Assembly: GCA_963668545.1 (NCBI GenBank) | Contig: OY764868.1 | Span: 3,596,001-3,660,000 of the forward strand | Direction: 5' to 3' | Source of the DNA: G963662265 sp963668545 | GTDB taxonomy: Bacteria > Spirochaetota > Spirochaetia > CADAEX01 | Length of the DNA stretch: 64,000 nucleotides | Shown: one piece after another, positions 33,211 to 40,886 of the stretch | How the letters are laid out: every line of letters starts with the position of its first letter | Numbering within the stretch: the first letter of the stretch is position 1 | Position numbers and translations under genes: made by a program | Notes under the pieces: generated by a model | The model's input: only the letters and a program-made list of their open reading frames with translations | The model's database searches: none | What the model was told of the DNA's origin: nothing

Positions 33211-34239
33211 ATGCCTATTACTATTAAGGACATTGCCAGAATTGCAGGAGTAAGCCATTCCACTGTTTCCCGATGTCTTAATAACAAAGGCGGCTATTCT
33301 GAAGAAACTTCCATGAAAGTTAGAAAAATAGCAGAAGAACTTGGATTTGAATTTAATGCCAATGCCAGAAGTCTCAGTACGGCAAAGACAGGAACAATAG
33401 GAATAATCTATGATGAATATTCTGATACTTCAAATCTGCATCCCTTCTCTGTCAGATTCCAGAAATATATCAGGAAAATTCTGGAGAGAGAAGATCTTGA
33501 TACAATAATCAATTTTTCCCACAACGCATCAAATGGAATTGATAATATAGAACGGCTTGTAAGCAAGAGAAAGGTTGATGGAATAATAATTGTAAAATCC
33601 AATATCTCCAGATCTACATATAATTATCTGAGGAGAATGAAAATCCCTTTTGTCTTTGCGCATCAGATGCCTGATAAATCATGTGAAGATGTTGATTGTG
33701 TTTACTGTGATCATTACCTGGGGGGGTATCTGGCGGGGAATCATCTGCTGGATAAGGGGTGTACAAAACTCCTGTGTATAACACGTATGGAAACACGGAG
33801 TGAATTTCTGCTGCGGTCAGAGGGTTTTGTATCTGCAGTATCAGACAGGAATATACAGATTACATCTGCAGATTTGATTAACGGAGGCGACTCCTTCTAT
33901 ACCGGTTATGATGCAGTAAAAAGGAATATCTCCAGAATCAGAAAATATAACGGTATTTTTGCACATACAGACTTTATTGCTCTTGGAATTCTTAAAGCTC
34001 TTGAAGAAGAGAATATTTCTGTGCCGGGAGACATGGCTGTAATTGGTTATGACGGAATTGAATTCTGCAATTTTTCCACTCCATCTCTGTCTACCATAGA
34101 ACAGCCGGCTGAAAAAGTTTCAATACTTACATGTGAAAGGCTTATAGAACTCCTTTCCGGAACAAAAAAAATCAAGTCACGTAGAATAGTAATACCACCC
34201 GTTGTGATTGAGCGGGAATCATCAAACTACAAAAAATAA
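33211..34239 (+). CDS. LacI-family transcriptional regulator
   Basis: 342 residues. The N-terminal helix-turn-helix ITIKDIARIAGVSHSTVSRCLNN and hinge helix (NANARSLSTAKTGTIGIIY) are typical, followed by a periplasmic-binding-protein-like sensor domain (DGIIIVKSNISR, AVIGYDGIEFCNFSTPSLSTIEQP). Members sense sugars or sugar phosphates. A near-perfect 30-bp palindrome lies 59 nt downstream of this gene, at the promoter of the ABC importer genes, so it most likely represses them. It is the main reason to read that importer as a sugar-type rather than an iron transporter. Confidence 0.92.
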   Translation: MPITIKDIARIAGVSHSTVSRCLNNKGGYSEETSMKVRKIAEELGFEFNANARSLSTAKTGTIGIIYDEYSDTSNLHPFSVRFQKYIRKILEREDLDTIINFSHNASNGIDNIERLVSKRKVDGIIIVKSNISRSTYNYLRRMKIPFVFAHQMPDKSCEDVDCVYCDHYLGGYLAGNHLLDKGCTKLLCITRMETRSEFLLRSEGFVSAVSDRNIQITSADLINGGDSFYTGYDAVKRNISRIRKYNGIFAHTDFIALGILKALEEENISVPGDMAVIGYDGIEFCNFSTPSLSTIEQPAEKVSILTCERLIELLSGTKKIKSRRIVIPPVVIERESSNYKK

Positions 34240-34270
34240 AAATTAATAATTTTACTGCCTTCTTTCCTCC

Positions 34271-34299
34271 TTTACAAACAATTGGTCTTGTTTTATACT
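34271..34299 (+). promoter_or_regulatory. Promoter of the LacI-linked ABC importer
   Basis: TTTACA (34271-34276), a 17-bp spacer and TATACT (34294-34299). Predicted start near 34306, inside the palindromic operator. Leader of about 100 nt. Confidence 0.75.
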
Positions 34300-34327
34300 T
34301 TGCAACGCACACGTGTGAGTTGCAAAG
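34298..34327. promoter_or_regulatory. 30-bp palindromic operator for the LacI-type regulator
   Basis: Arms CTTTGCAACGCACA (34298-34311) and TGTGAGTTGCAAAG (34314-34327) around a central CG. 14 of 15 base pairs match, and LacI-family sites typically centre on CG. It begins at the end of the -10 box and covers the predicted start site, which suits repression. Confidence 0.7.
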
Positions 34328-34364
34328 CAGTTTTCTCTGTTATTTAATTGCGGCTCATTTCATC

Positions 34365-34389
34365 TGCAGCAAAATGCTGCTGCAGAATA
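34365..34389 (+). promoter_or_regulatory. Hairpin in the leader of the importer mRNA
   Basis: TCTGCAGCA and TGCTGCAGA arms lie just upstream of the AGGAGG ribosome binding site of the binding-protein gene. No T tract follows. It may stabilise the mRNA 5' end or regulate translation. Confidence 0.35.
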
Positions 34390-34405
34390 ATAAAGGAGGA
34401 AAAAA

Positions 34406-35434
34406 ATGAAAAAACTAACAATTCTTCTGATTTGTCTTGTTCTGGTTTCTTTTGTTGTTTTTACAGGATGCAGTTCCAAAAAAAGCAATGAACTCACTAT
34501 TTACTGTGCTCTTCCCGAGTCAGAGATACCCAGCTATCTCAGCGCTTTTGAAGCAGAAACAGGTATTACTGTCAATTTCGTAAGATTGTCAGCAGGGGAG
34601 ATCCTTTCAAAGGTCCAGGTTGAGAAAAACAATCCGCAGGCAAGTGTATGGTACGGAGGAAACTGTGATACATTTATTGCAGGGGCAAAATCCGATCTTC
34701 TCGAGCCTTATAAATCTGCTGAACTCAAGAATATTCCCGCAAATTACGCAGACCCTGATGGATACTGGTCACCGGTTTATGTAGGGGCTCTTTCATTTGC
34801 TGTAGACAGGGAATGGTTTGCTTCAAAGGGGCTTGAATATCCCGCATCATGGGAGGATCTTCTCAAACCTGAATTCAAGGGACAGATATCAATGGCTCAT
34901 CCAGGATCTTCAGGAACAGCTTATACAATTCTTGCAACAATCGTTCAGATGAAGGGCGAAGATGAAGCTATGGAGTATTTCAAGAAATTCAATGAAAACA
35001 TCAGACAGTACACAAAATCAGGATCTGCTCCTCCCAAAAACGTTGCTCTCGGTGAGGCATCAATCGGTCTTGCTTTTTCTCATGACTGTCTCAAGCCTTC
35101 TGCTCAGGGCTACCCGGTAGAGCTTTCCTTTCCATCAGAAGGTACAGGTTATGAAATCGGTGCAATCGCACTTATCAAAAACGGTCCGGAAGAGGAAGTT
35201 GAAAATGCCAAAAAATTCATTGACTTTGCTTTAAGCAAAGCCGGACAGGATGTTTATTCAACAAACAAATCCTTCAGACTTCCTGTAAATAAAAATGCAG
35301 TTGTTCCTGAAGGGGCTGTTAATATTGCTGATCTTAAAGTTATTGACTATGATTTTACATGGGCAGGAAATAACAGAAAACGTCTTATCGAAAAATTTTC
35401 CGAAGTTGTTGCAGCAAAGGAAAACCTCAAATAA
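34406..35434 (+). CDS. ABC importer substrate-binding lipoprotein (AfuA/FbpA type)
   Basis: 342 residues with AGGAGG upstream. Signal with lipobox FTGC anchors it outside the cytoplasmic membrane. TIYCALPESEIPSYLSAFEAETGITVNFV, WYGGNCDTFIAGAKSDLLEPYKS and DPDGYWSPVYVGALSFAVD place it in the family that includes ferric-binding FbpA and hexose-phosphate-binding AfuA. The tyrosine pair used by FbpA for iron is not obvious. With a LacI regulator and cyclic-phosphodiesterase and HAD phosphatase genes beside it, a phosphorylated-sugar ligand is more likely than iron (inference). A terminator after the gene should keep it more abundant than the permease. Confidence 0.85.
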   Translation: MKKLTILLICLVLVSFVVFTGCSSKKSNELTIYCALPESEIPSYLSAFEAETGITVNFVRLSAGEILSKVQVEKNNPQASVWYGGNCDTFIAGAKSDLLEPYKSAELKNIPANYADPDGYWSPVYVGALSFAVDREWFASKGLEYPASWEDLLKPEFKGQISMAHPGSSGTAYTILATIVQMKGEDEAMEYFKKFNENIRQYTKSGSAPPKNVALGEASIGLAFSHDCLKPSAQGYPVELSFPSEGTGYEIGAIALIKNGPEEEVENAKKFIDFALSKAGQDVYSTNKSFRLPVNKNAVVPEGAVNIADLKVIDYDFTWAGNNRKRLIEKFSEVVAAKENLK

Positions 35435-35448
35435 GAGAAATATTCGCA

Positions 35449-35475
35449 GGCAGCCTGAATTAAGGCTGCCTTTTT
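35449..35475 (+). terminator. Internal terminator between binding-protein and permease genes
   Basis: GGCAGCC (35449-35455) and GGCTGCC (35464-35470) with an 8-nt loop and T5. Leaky termination here would give excess binding protein over membrane components, a common arrangement in ABC importers. Confidence 0.75.
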
Positions 35476-35508
35476 CAACAGAATAGATCTGACACAGGAA
35501 ACATAAAT

Positions 35509-37185
35509 ATGGCTAAGAAATATAAAGATCTTATGTGGAAGCTGAGTATGATCAGAAAAGAGCCTCTTCTCATGACTCTTATTCTGATGATTCTCTTTTC
35601 ACTGACAATTTTTGTTATATATCCGTTTTTCAAGATGTTTTATTTCAGTCTGACAACAGAAGAGGGTAAGTTTTCTTTCTCTGTACTGATTAAAACCTTT
35701 ACAAACAGCAGTTACAGGATAACTTTCTGGAACAGCATCAAGCTTGGTATGATTGCAGCAGTTTTGGGAACTATTGTCGGGTATATCTATGCATTTGCAA
35801 TAACCAGGACAGAAATTCCCTGGAAACCCTTTTTCAGGACAATGGCAACACTACCGATAATATCCCCGCCGTTTGTTCTTTCTCTTTCAATAATCTTTCT
35901 TTTCGGGAGGAAGGGGCTTATAACAAACGGGATTTTCGGCATTACTGATTTCAATGTCTATGGACTTCACAGTCTCATACTTGTTCAGGTCATGTCTTTT
36001 TTTCCGGTAGCTTATCTGACACTTTCAGGTATTCTTGAAGCTATTGATTCCTCTGTTGAGGATGCTGCCCTGAACCTCGGGGCCTCAAGATGGAAAATAT
36101 TCAGGACAGTAACATTTCCGCTCTCATTCCCGGGAGTTATAAGTGCCCTGCTTCTTGTTTTTATACAGTCGCTTCAGGATTTCAGTAATCCTGCAGTAAT
36201 CGGGGGGGGATACCCCACTCTTGGTGTTGAAGCATACCGTGTTATTACAGGCATGTATGACCTTAAAACCGGTGCAATACTTTCTGTAATGCTGCTTCTC
36301 CCGAGTCTCTGTGCCTTTCTTCTTCAGAAGTACTGGATAAGCGGTAAAAGCTTTGTAACTGTTACGGGAAAACCCTCACAGAAAAGGGAAAAACTCAGTG
36401 AGAAGTCTATTGTAGTTCCCCTTTTTATTGTCTGTCTCCTCTTCTGTTCCGTAATTGTACTTTTTTACGGTACTGTACTCTGCGGGGCATTTGTAAAAGT
36501 CTGGGGTGTTGACAGTACTGTTTCTCTTGACCATTTCAGGTATGTTTTTTCAATAGGCTGGAAACCTCTCAAGAATGCTGTAATGCTTGCAGCTCTTGCT
36601 ACACCTGTAGCAGGGTTGCTTGGTATGACTATTGCTTTCCTTACAGTAAGAAAGCAGTTTCCCGGAAAGAAATATATGAGCCTTGCTTCTCTGCTTACAT
36701 TCGCACTGCCTGGTACAGTTGTCGGTATAAGCTACATACTTGCTTTCAACGACAAACCGTTTCTTCTTACAGGCACTGCCGCAATTCTTGTAATTGTCTT
36801 TGTCTTCAGAAATATTCCGGTCGGGATAGAGGGGGGGATCTCCGCACTTATGCAGATAGACCCGTCTATTGAAGAGGCATCCACTTCTCTCGGAGCAAAC
36901 AGTTTCCAGACTTTCAAGGATGTTACTTTGCCCCTTATCAAGGGAGCGTTCTTTTCCGGACTTGTATATTCATTTGTAAAATCAATGACAGCTGTAAGTG
37001 CAATAATCTTCCTGATTTCCGCAAGGTGGAATGTCGTGACAACAAGGATTTTTTCCCTTTTCGAAGTGAGCCAGTACAGCGATGCTGCTGCATATATTGT
37101 TGTGATGATTGCAGTAATAATGACAGCTATTTTTATTCTCAACAAACTTGTTAACAGACTCGACAGAATGAAATCTGTCAAATAG
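35509..37185 (+). CDS. ABC importer permease, two permease domains fused
   Basis: 558 residues, about 12 membrane helices in two homologous halves. Each half has an EAA loop for the ATPase: EDAALNLGASRWKIFRTVTFPLSFPG (about residue 190) and EEASTSLGANSFQTFKDVTLPLIKG (about residue 460). Fused permeases are typical of FbpB/AfuB-type importers. AGGA precedes the ATG. It sits between the binding-protein and ATPase genes; 12 nt separate it from the latter. Specificity rests with the binding protein. Confidence 0.9.
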   Translation: MAKKYKDLMWKLSMIRKEPLLMTLILMILFSLTIFVIYPFFKMFYFSLTTEEGKFSFSVLIKTFTNSSYRITFWNSIKLGMIAAVLGTIVGYIYAFAITRTEIPWKPFFRTMATLPIISPPFVLSLSIIFLFGRKGLITNGIFGITDFNVYGLHSLILVQVMSFFPVAYLTLSGILEAIDSSVEDAALNLGASRWKIFRTVTFPLSFPGVISALLLVFIQSLQDFSNPAVIGGGYPTLGVEAYRVITGMYDLKTGAILSVMLLLPSLCAFLLQKYWISGKSFVTVTGKPSQKREKLSEKSIVVPLFIVCLLFCSVIVLFYGTVLCGAFVKVWGVDSTVSLDHFRYVFSIGWKPLKNAVMLAALATPVAGLLGMTIAFLTVRKQFPGKKYMSLASLLTFALPGTVVGISYILAFNDKPFLLTGTAAILVIVFVFRNIPVGIEGGISALMQIDPSIEEASTSLGANSFQTFKDVTLPLIKGAFFSGLVYSFVKSMTAVSAIIFLISARWNVVTTRIFSLFEVSQYSDAAAYIVVMIAVIMTAIFILNKLVNRLDRMKSVK

Positions 37186-37197
37186 GGGGTACTGACA

Positions 37198-38325
37198 ATG
37201 AATACCAATATTGAAGAAAAGCTTGGAGCCCATTCCAGCGGTTTGAAGCTTATAGATATAACCAAAACATTCATGAGCCTTGACGGCAGCGGTGAGTTCA
37301 CTGCAGTGGATAAAATAAATCTTGATATAAAATCAGGGGAACTTACAACTATGCTGGGCCCTTCCGGCTGCGGTAAAACAACAACACTCAGGATGGTTGC
37401 AGGCTTTGAAAGCATAACTTCCGGAAAACTCCTTCTGGGAAACGAGTCAATTGAATCGGTCCCCCCGAACAAAAGGGACATGGCCATGATGTTCCAGAGC
37501 TATGCCCTTTTTCCCCATATGAGCGTTTATGATAATATTGCATATGGCCTGAAAATTCAGAAACTTCCCTCTTCAGAGATCAGGGAGAGGACAGAGCAGA
37601 TTATAGAACTCATGCAGATCAAGGGAATGGAAAAACGGCTCCCTTCCCAGATCTCGGGCGGTCAGCAGCAGAGGGTTGCCCTTGCAAGAGCAGTAGTTAT
37701 TGAGCCCAAGGTTCTTCTTTTTGATGAACCCCTGTCAAACCTTGATGCAAAACTCAGGGAGTATATGAGGGATGAGCTTAGAAGCCTTCAGAAAAGGCTT
37801 GGTATTACAAGTCTCTATGTAACCCATGACCAGTCAGAAGCAATGGCAATTTCAGACAAGGTTGTTCTGATGAACAAGGGTAAAATCATGCAGGTAGGGT
37901 CTCCAAAAGATCTTTATGAGGATCCCGAGTCAAAATTTGTAGCGGATTTTATCGGCAAGTCCAATTTTATTGACTGTAAAATCATCAGCAGCTCCCTTTC
38001 TGATGCTGCTGTTGAAATTTTAGGTAAAACCGTAAAAGTACCTAATCCGGGAAAACATATTACAGAAATCAGCGGAAATTCTGTTGCTGTAATGAGACCT
38101 GAATATATAAAGGTTACAGAACCGGGCAGGGGGCTTTTCTCCGGAAGAGTGGAAAAAGCTGTTTTTTACGGAAACTATGTACAGTATGATATCAGGTTCA
38201 ACAGTTCCCTGCTGAGGGTTGAAGCATACTGTCCTCAGGAAATTAAAATATATTCTCCCGGAAGTGATGTCGGAATTGATTTTGATCTTAAGAGTATGAG
38301 AATACTTGAAGATGGTGAGATATAA
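37198..38325 (+). CDS. ABC importer ATP-binding protein
   Basis: 375 residues. Walker A GPSGCGKTTTLRMVAGFE, Q-loop MMFQSYALFPHM, signature ISGGQQQRVALARA, Walker B LLFDEPLSNLD and H-loop YVTHDQSEAM are intact. The C-terminal 130 residues form a TOBE-like regulatory domain (VAVMRPEYIKVTEPG). The N-terminus carries a 15-residue extension (MNTNIEEKLGAHSSG) before the first strand. GGGGG lies upstream of the ATG. It energises the fused permease encoded just before it. Confidence 0.93.
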   Translation: MNTNIEEKLGAHSSGLKLIDITKTFMSLDGSGEFTAVDKINLDIKSGELTTMLGPSGCGKTTTLRMVAGFESITSGKLLLGNESIESVPPNKRDMAMMFQSYALFPHMSVYDNIAYGLKIQKLPSSEIRERTEQIIELMQIKGMEKRLPSQISGGQQQRVALARAVVIEPKVLLFDEPLSNLDAKLREYMRDELRSLQKRLGITSLYVTHDQSEAMAISDKVVLMNKGKIMQVGSPKDLYEDPESKFVADFIGKSNFIDCKIISSSLSDAAVEILGKTVKVPNPGKHITEISGNSVAVMRPEYIKVTEPGRGLFSGRVEKAVFYGNYVQYDIRFNSSLLRVEAYCPQEIKIYSPGSDVGIDFDLKSMRILEDGEI

Positions 38326-38354
38326 ACTGCATTAAGAAAGTGCATCTATAAAAC

Positions 38355-38379
38355 CGGCAGATTTTTTATAAATCTGCCG
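38355..38379 (+). terminator. Hairpin after the first importer operon
   Basis: CGGCAGATTT (38355-38364) and AAATCTGCCG (38370-38379) form a perfect 10-bp stem with a 5-nt loop. No clear T tract follows, so termination efficiency is uncertain. A TATAAT at 38381-38386 just after it could start the next gene. Confidence 0.5.
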
Positions 38380-38419
38380 ATATAATATCCATAAGGGATC
38401 TTTCCCGGGGATATATTTA

Positions 38420-39112
38420 ATGAATCAGCTGAAAATAATATTAACTTCAATCTTACTGCTCTCAGCAGCTATCGCGGCTGCTGAGGAACTTCCTGTTTAT
38501 TCCGCTGAACTTTTTTATCCTGCTGAAAACAGCCCTGATTTCTATTCCGCCCCTGAATTCGGCGGCAGCGGAAAGAATGAATCTGCTGAAAAAGAGCTGA
38601 AAAGAGATCTCTTCAGGGAAGCTGTCTTTGTTTTCTCCGGAATGATCTATGGTTTTGATTTCCGGTACATTCCCGGGGATAAGCGGAGAAATGTTGATGA
38701 TCTTATTGAAATTAATCCGATCAATGAAATCAGATGGGGAGACCCCGGTTTAAAAATCAGGAGCACAAGGAGTGAAGGAAACCGCAACCTTGTACAGTTT
38801 TCCTATTACCCCGAAGAAAGCATGAGAAGCTGGATAATGTACTGGTCCTCAGGCTCTTTTCCCCTGACAGGGGGGCGGGGAGAGGGGGATTTTCTTAAAG
38901 GATTTGCAGCCAAAAAGGATGCTGTTGAGAAAGGGGTCAGGGAAGCTGTGAGAAATTATATGAGAAGCAGGGTCCGCAACAAACCTCAGAAGATAGAAGG
39001 GGAATTTATTTTTGCATCCCCTCCTGATTATCTTTATGCTGCGGGAATATATACTGCTTCTGTTAAAATAAAGCTGAATGTGGAAAAAGTCTCTGATTAC
39101 AGCATCTATTGA
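38420..39112 (+). CDS. Exported protein of unknown function
   Basis: 230 residues with a clear signal peptide (QLKIILTSILLLSAAIAAAEE) and GGGGA before the ATG. The mature part is mixed, with a lysine/arginine-rich helix (KELKRDLFREAVFVFSGMIYGFDFRYIPGDKRRN), an aromatic stretch (IMYWSSGSFPLTGGRGEGDF) and a second charged helix (EAVRNYMRSRVRNKPQKIEG), ending FIFASPPDYLYAAGIYTASVKIKLNV. I do not recognise a family. It follows the importer operon and precedes the PhnP-like gene, with a perfect 24-bp palindrome directly after its stop codon. Confidence 0.6.
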   Translation: MNQLKIILTSILLLSAAIAAAEELPVYSAELFYPAENSPDFYSAPEFGGSGKNESAEKELKRDLFREAVFVFSGMIYGFDFRYIPGDKRRNVDDLIEINPINEIRWGDPGLKIRSTRSEGNRNLVQFSYYPEESMRSWIMYWSSGSFPLTGGRGEGDFLKGFAAKKDAVEKGVREAVRNYMRSRVRNKPQKIEGEFIFASPPDYLYAAGIYTASVKIKLNVEKVSDYSIY

Positions 39113-39136
39113 TTTATGCAAACATATTTGCATAAA
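39113..39136. promoter_or_regulatory. Perfect 24-bp palindrome, probable operator
   Basis: TTTATGCAAA (39113-39122) and TTTGCATAAA (39127-39136) around CATA. It starts at the base after the preceding stop codon and lies 72-95 nt upstream of the PhnP-like start. No T tract follows on either strand, so an operator is more likely than a terminator. Similar half-sites (TATGCAA, TTTGCAT) occur upstream of the RpiR gene near 41862 and 41915. Confidence 0.5.
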
Positions 39137-39207
39137 ATAGATTAAAGTAAAGATACTTGCATATGGTGCGGCTGCTGTGCTATTTTGTCTCTGCACAGGA
39201 GTTTTTA

Positions 39208-40062
39208 TTGAAAATCATTCTTACCGGCACAGGCGCAAGCCAGAATATTCCTGCCTTCAGATGCAGCTGTGATGTATGTGTGCATGCCCGGGATACAGGC
39301 ATGTACAGAAGGGATAACAGCTGCGCAGTTATTGAACCTGAAAAAGGGGGGAAAATCCTTGTCGATTCCCCTCCACAGTTTCTTTCGCAGCTGGCTTCCT
39401 GTTCAATTGATGACAGGGATATAAGGTCACTTCTGCTTACACACCGTCATGATGATCATCTTCTCGGACTTTTTTATCTTTTCACTCTGAAGAAATCAAA
39501 AGGGGCAGAAATCGGTAAAGCTCTTGAGGTTTATAACGGCATAGTCACAGGAGAATATATTTTAAAAAGGTTCAAGGCTCTTTCAGACCCTGTAAAGTTA
39601 AAACAGCTTGAAGGTGTTTTTAATTTCAATACTGTAATGGCTCTTGAAAGTTTTAATATCGGAAGCTGCAGAATCATGCCTCTTGAAACCAATCATCTGA
39701 AAATGAAATCTTCAGATCCCCTGTCCTGCAGAGATGAAACGCTTGGATTCTGTTTTTCTGAAAGAGGAAAAAATTTTTATTATCTTGTCGATGCGGCTGA
39801 AACCCTGCCGGAAGAGACTCTCTCCTTTATGAGGGCAAACCAGCCTGACTGCATGGTTGTAGACTGCACATACAGGGAAGGGGGGGCTGACAGCGGTCAT
39901 GGTGATATAGAGAGTGTCCTTGTCCTTAGAAAGGAATTTCCGGAAGGGCGGATGATAATTTCCCACATCGGGCATACAAACCACACTCCTGATATTCTTG
40001 ATACAATACTTTCACCTGAGGGAATTGAAACCGGATATGACGGAATGGAAATTGTAATATAA
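39208..40062 (+). CDS. PhnP-like metal-dependent cyclic phosphodiesterase
   Basis: 284 residues from a TTG 6 nt after AGGAG. It is a metallo-beta-lactamase-fold protein: LTGTGASQNIPAFRCSCDVC (two N-terminal zinc-site Cys), LLTHRHDDHLLGLF (HxHxDH), the late ETNHLKMKS, VVDCTYREGG and ISHIGHTNHT. The ending GIETGYDGMEIVI closely follows E. coli PhnP, which opens 5-phosphoribosyl 1,2-cyclic phosphate. Here no other phn (C-P lyase) gene is nearby, so it may open cyclic phosphates of sugars or other organophosphates. The frame extends upstream, but this start matches the family N-terminus. A 24-bp palindrome sits upstream. Confidence 0.82.
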   Translation: MKIILTGTGASQNIPAFRCSCDVCVHARDTGMYRRDNSCAVIEPEKGGKILVDSPPQFLSQLASCSIDDRDIRSLLLTHRHDDHLLGLFYLFTLKKSKGAEIGKALEVYNGIVTGEYILKRFKALSDPVKLKQLEGVFNFNTVMALESFNIGSCRIMPLETNHLKMKSSDPLSCRDETLGFCFSERGKNFYYLVDAAETLPEETLSFMRANQPDCMVVDCTYREGGADSGHGDIESVLVLRKEFPEGRMIISHIGHTNHTPDILDTILSPEGIETGYDGMEIVI

Positions 40063-40084
40063 TCCTGCCGGTCAAATATTCTGA

Positions 40085-40122
40085 ACAGGGAAAGGAGTGT
40101 TTTTTTAATATCCCTTCCCTGT
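40085..40122. terminator. Possible bidirectional terminator hairpin
   Basis: ACAGGGAAAGG (40085-40095) pairs with CCCTTCCCTGT (40112-40122) in the gap between convergent genes. The loop is long and T-rich. Weak support. Confidence 0.35.
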
Positions 40123-40139
40123 GACAGGCCTGATATTGT

Positions 40140-40886
40140 TCAGGGAAGAAGCGAATAATGATCCAGTATTTCAAAAAGGCCGTCTTCATAGTATTTTGAT
40201 GCTATATAGCCGGCTGTTTTTTTTACCTTTTCCGAGCTGTTGGCCGGAGCTGCGCTGTATCCTGTTTTTTTCAGAAACGGTACATCAACATCAGAATCTC
40301 CTACTCCCAGTATATTTTCTGCAGCTACCCCTGATTTTTCAGACAGGAGATCAATCCCCTTTCCCTTGTGAAATCCTTTGGGAATAATATTCAGACAGTT
40401 GGATGAATAAATAAAATCAAAATATTCAGCCCATTCCGGGTTTTTATCCAGAACTGCCTTTTTAAGATTTTCATGTTCTTCCCTGTCTGTGCTGTACATG
40501 CTTACAGTGTATTCCTTGCCCGGCTGCATAAAGACTGAATTGTTTTTACGGATAATTTCTGTAAGGATTTTATTCTTCATTTCATAGAAAATATCCATGT
40601 TTTTAAGGTCGGGATTTTTTGAAACAGTGTATTCCTTCGGGTGGTAATACCCTGTCCCCTGCTCAAAAACAGCAGGGACAAACCCTTTTATAATCTGAAG
40701 AAGAGCTTCCACATAGGGCTGAGGCCGCCCCGTAATAACAGTTACAGGGGGGTAATAAGGATTTTTCTTTGCCCTTATATTTATATTTGCAAGGATATTG
40801 AGAATTGTATAATTGAAATTGGATTTCATCCCTTTTGAGATTACACCATCAATATCAAGAGCTATCAGTTTGATGTTGTTTTTCAT
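40140..40886 (-). CDS. HAD-superfamily phosphatase, type IIB (Cof-like)
   Basis: 248 residues. LIALDIDGVIS holds the nucleophile pair (DxD), TVITGRPQPYVEALL the Thr motif, and ENILGVGDSDVDVPFL the metal-binding GDxxxD. A C2-type cap lies between residues 85 and 170. Such enzymes dephosphorylate sugar phosphates or phosphoglycolate. The start overlaps the end of the TIM-barrel gene as ATGA, and AAGGGA lies 8 nt upstream, so both are expressed together from the right. The neighbourhood of phosphorylated-metabolite genes supports a sugar-phosphate substrate. Confidence 0.82.
   Translation of the reverse strand: MKNNIKLIALDIDGVISKGMKSNFNYTILNILANINIRAKKNPYYPPVTVITGRPQPYVEALLQIIKGFVPAVFEQGTGYYHPKEYTVSKNPDLKNMDIFYEMKNKILTEIIRKNNSVFMQPGKEYTVSMYSTDREEHENLKKAVLDKNPEWAEYFDFIYSSNCLNIIPKGFHKGKGIDLLSEKSGVAAENILGVGDSDVDVPFLKKTGYSAAPANSSEKVKKTAGYIASKYYEDGLFEILDHYSLLP

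Noticed and set aside
36732..37487. 251-codon antisense frame across the permease/ATPase junction
   Set aside because: It spans two well-supported genes on the other strand and its product shows only mirrored codon bias.
34406..38325. Ferric iron importer (FbpABC) reading of the first ABC operon
   Set aside because: The family includes iron and hexose-phosphate members. A LacI-type regulator with an adjacent operator and phosphate-metabolism neighbours argue against iron; no Fur-like box was noticed. Kept as an alternative only.
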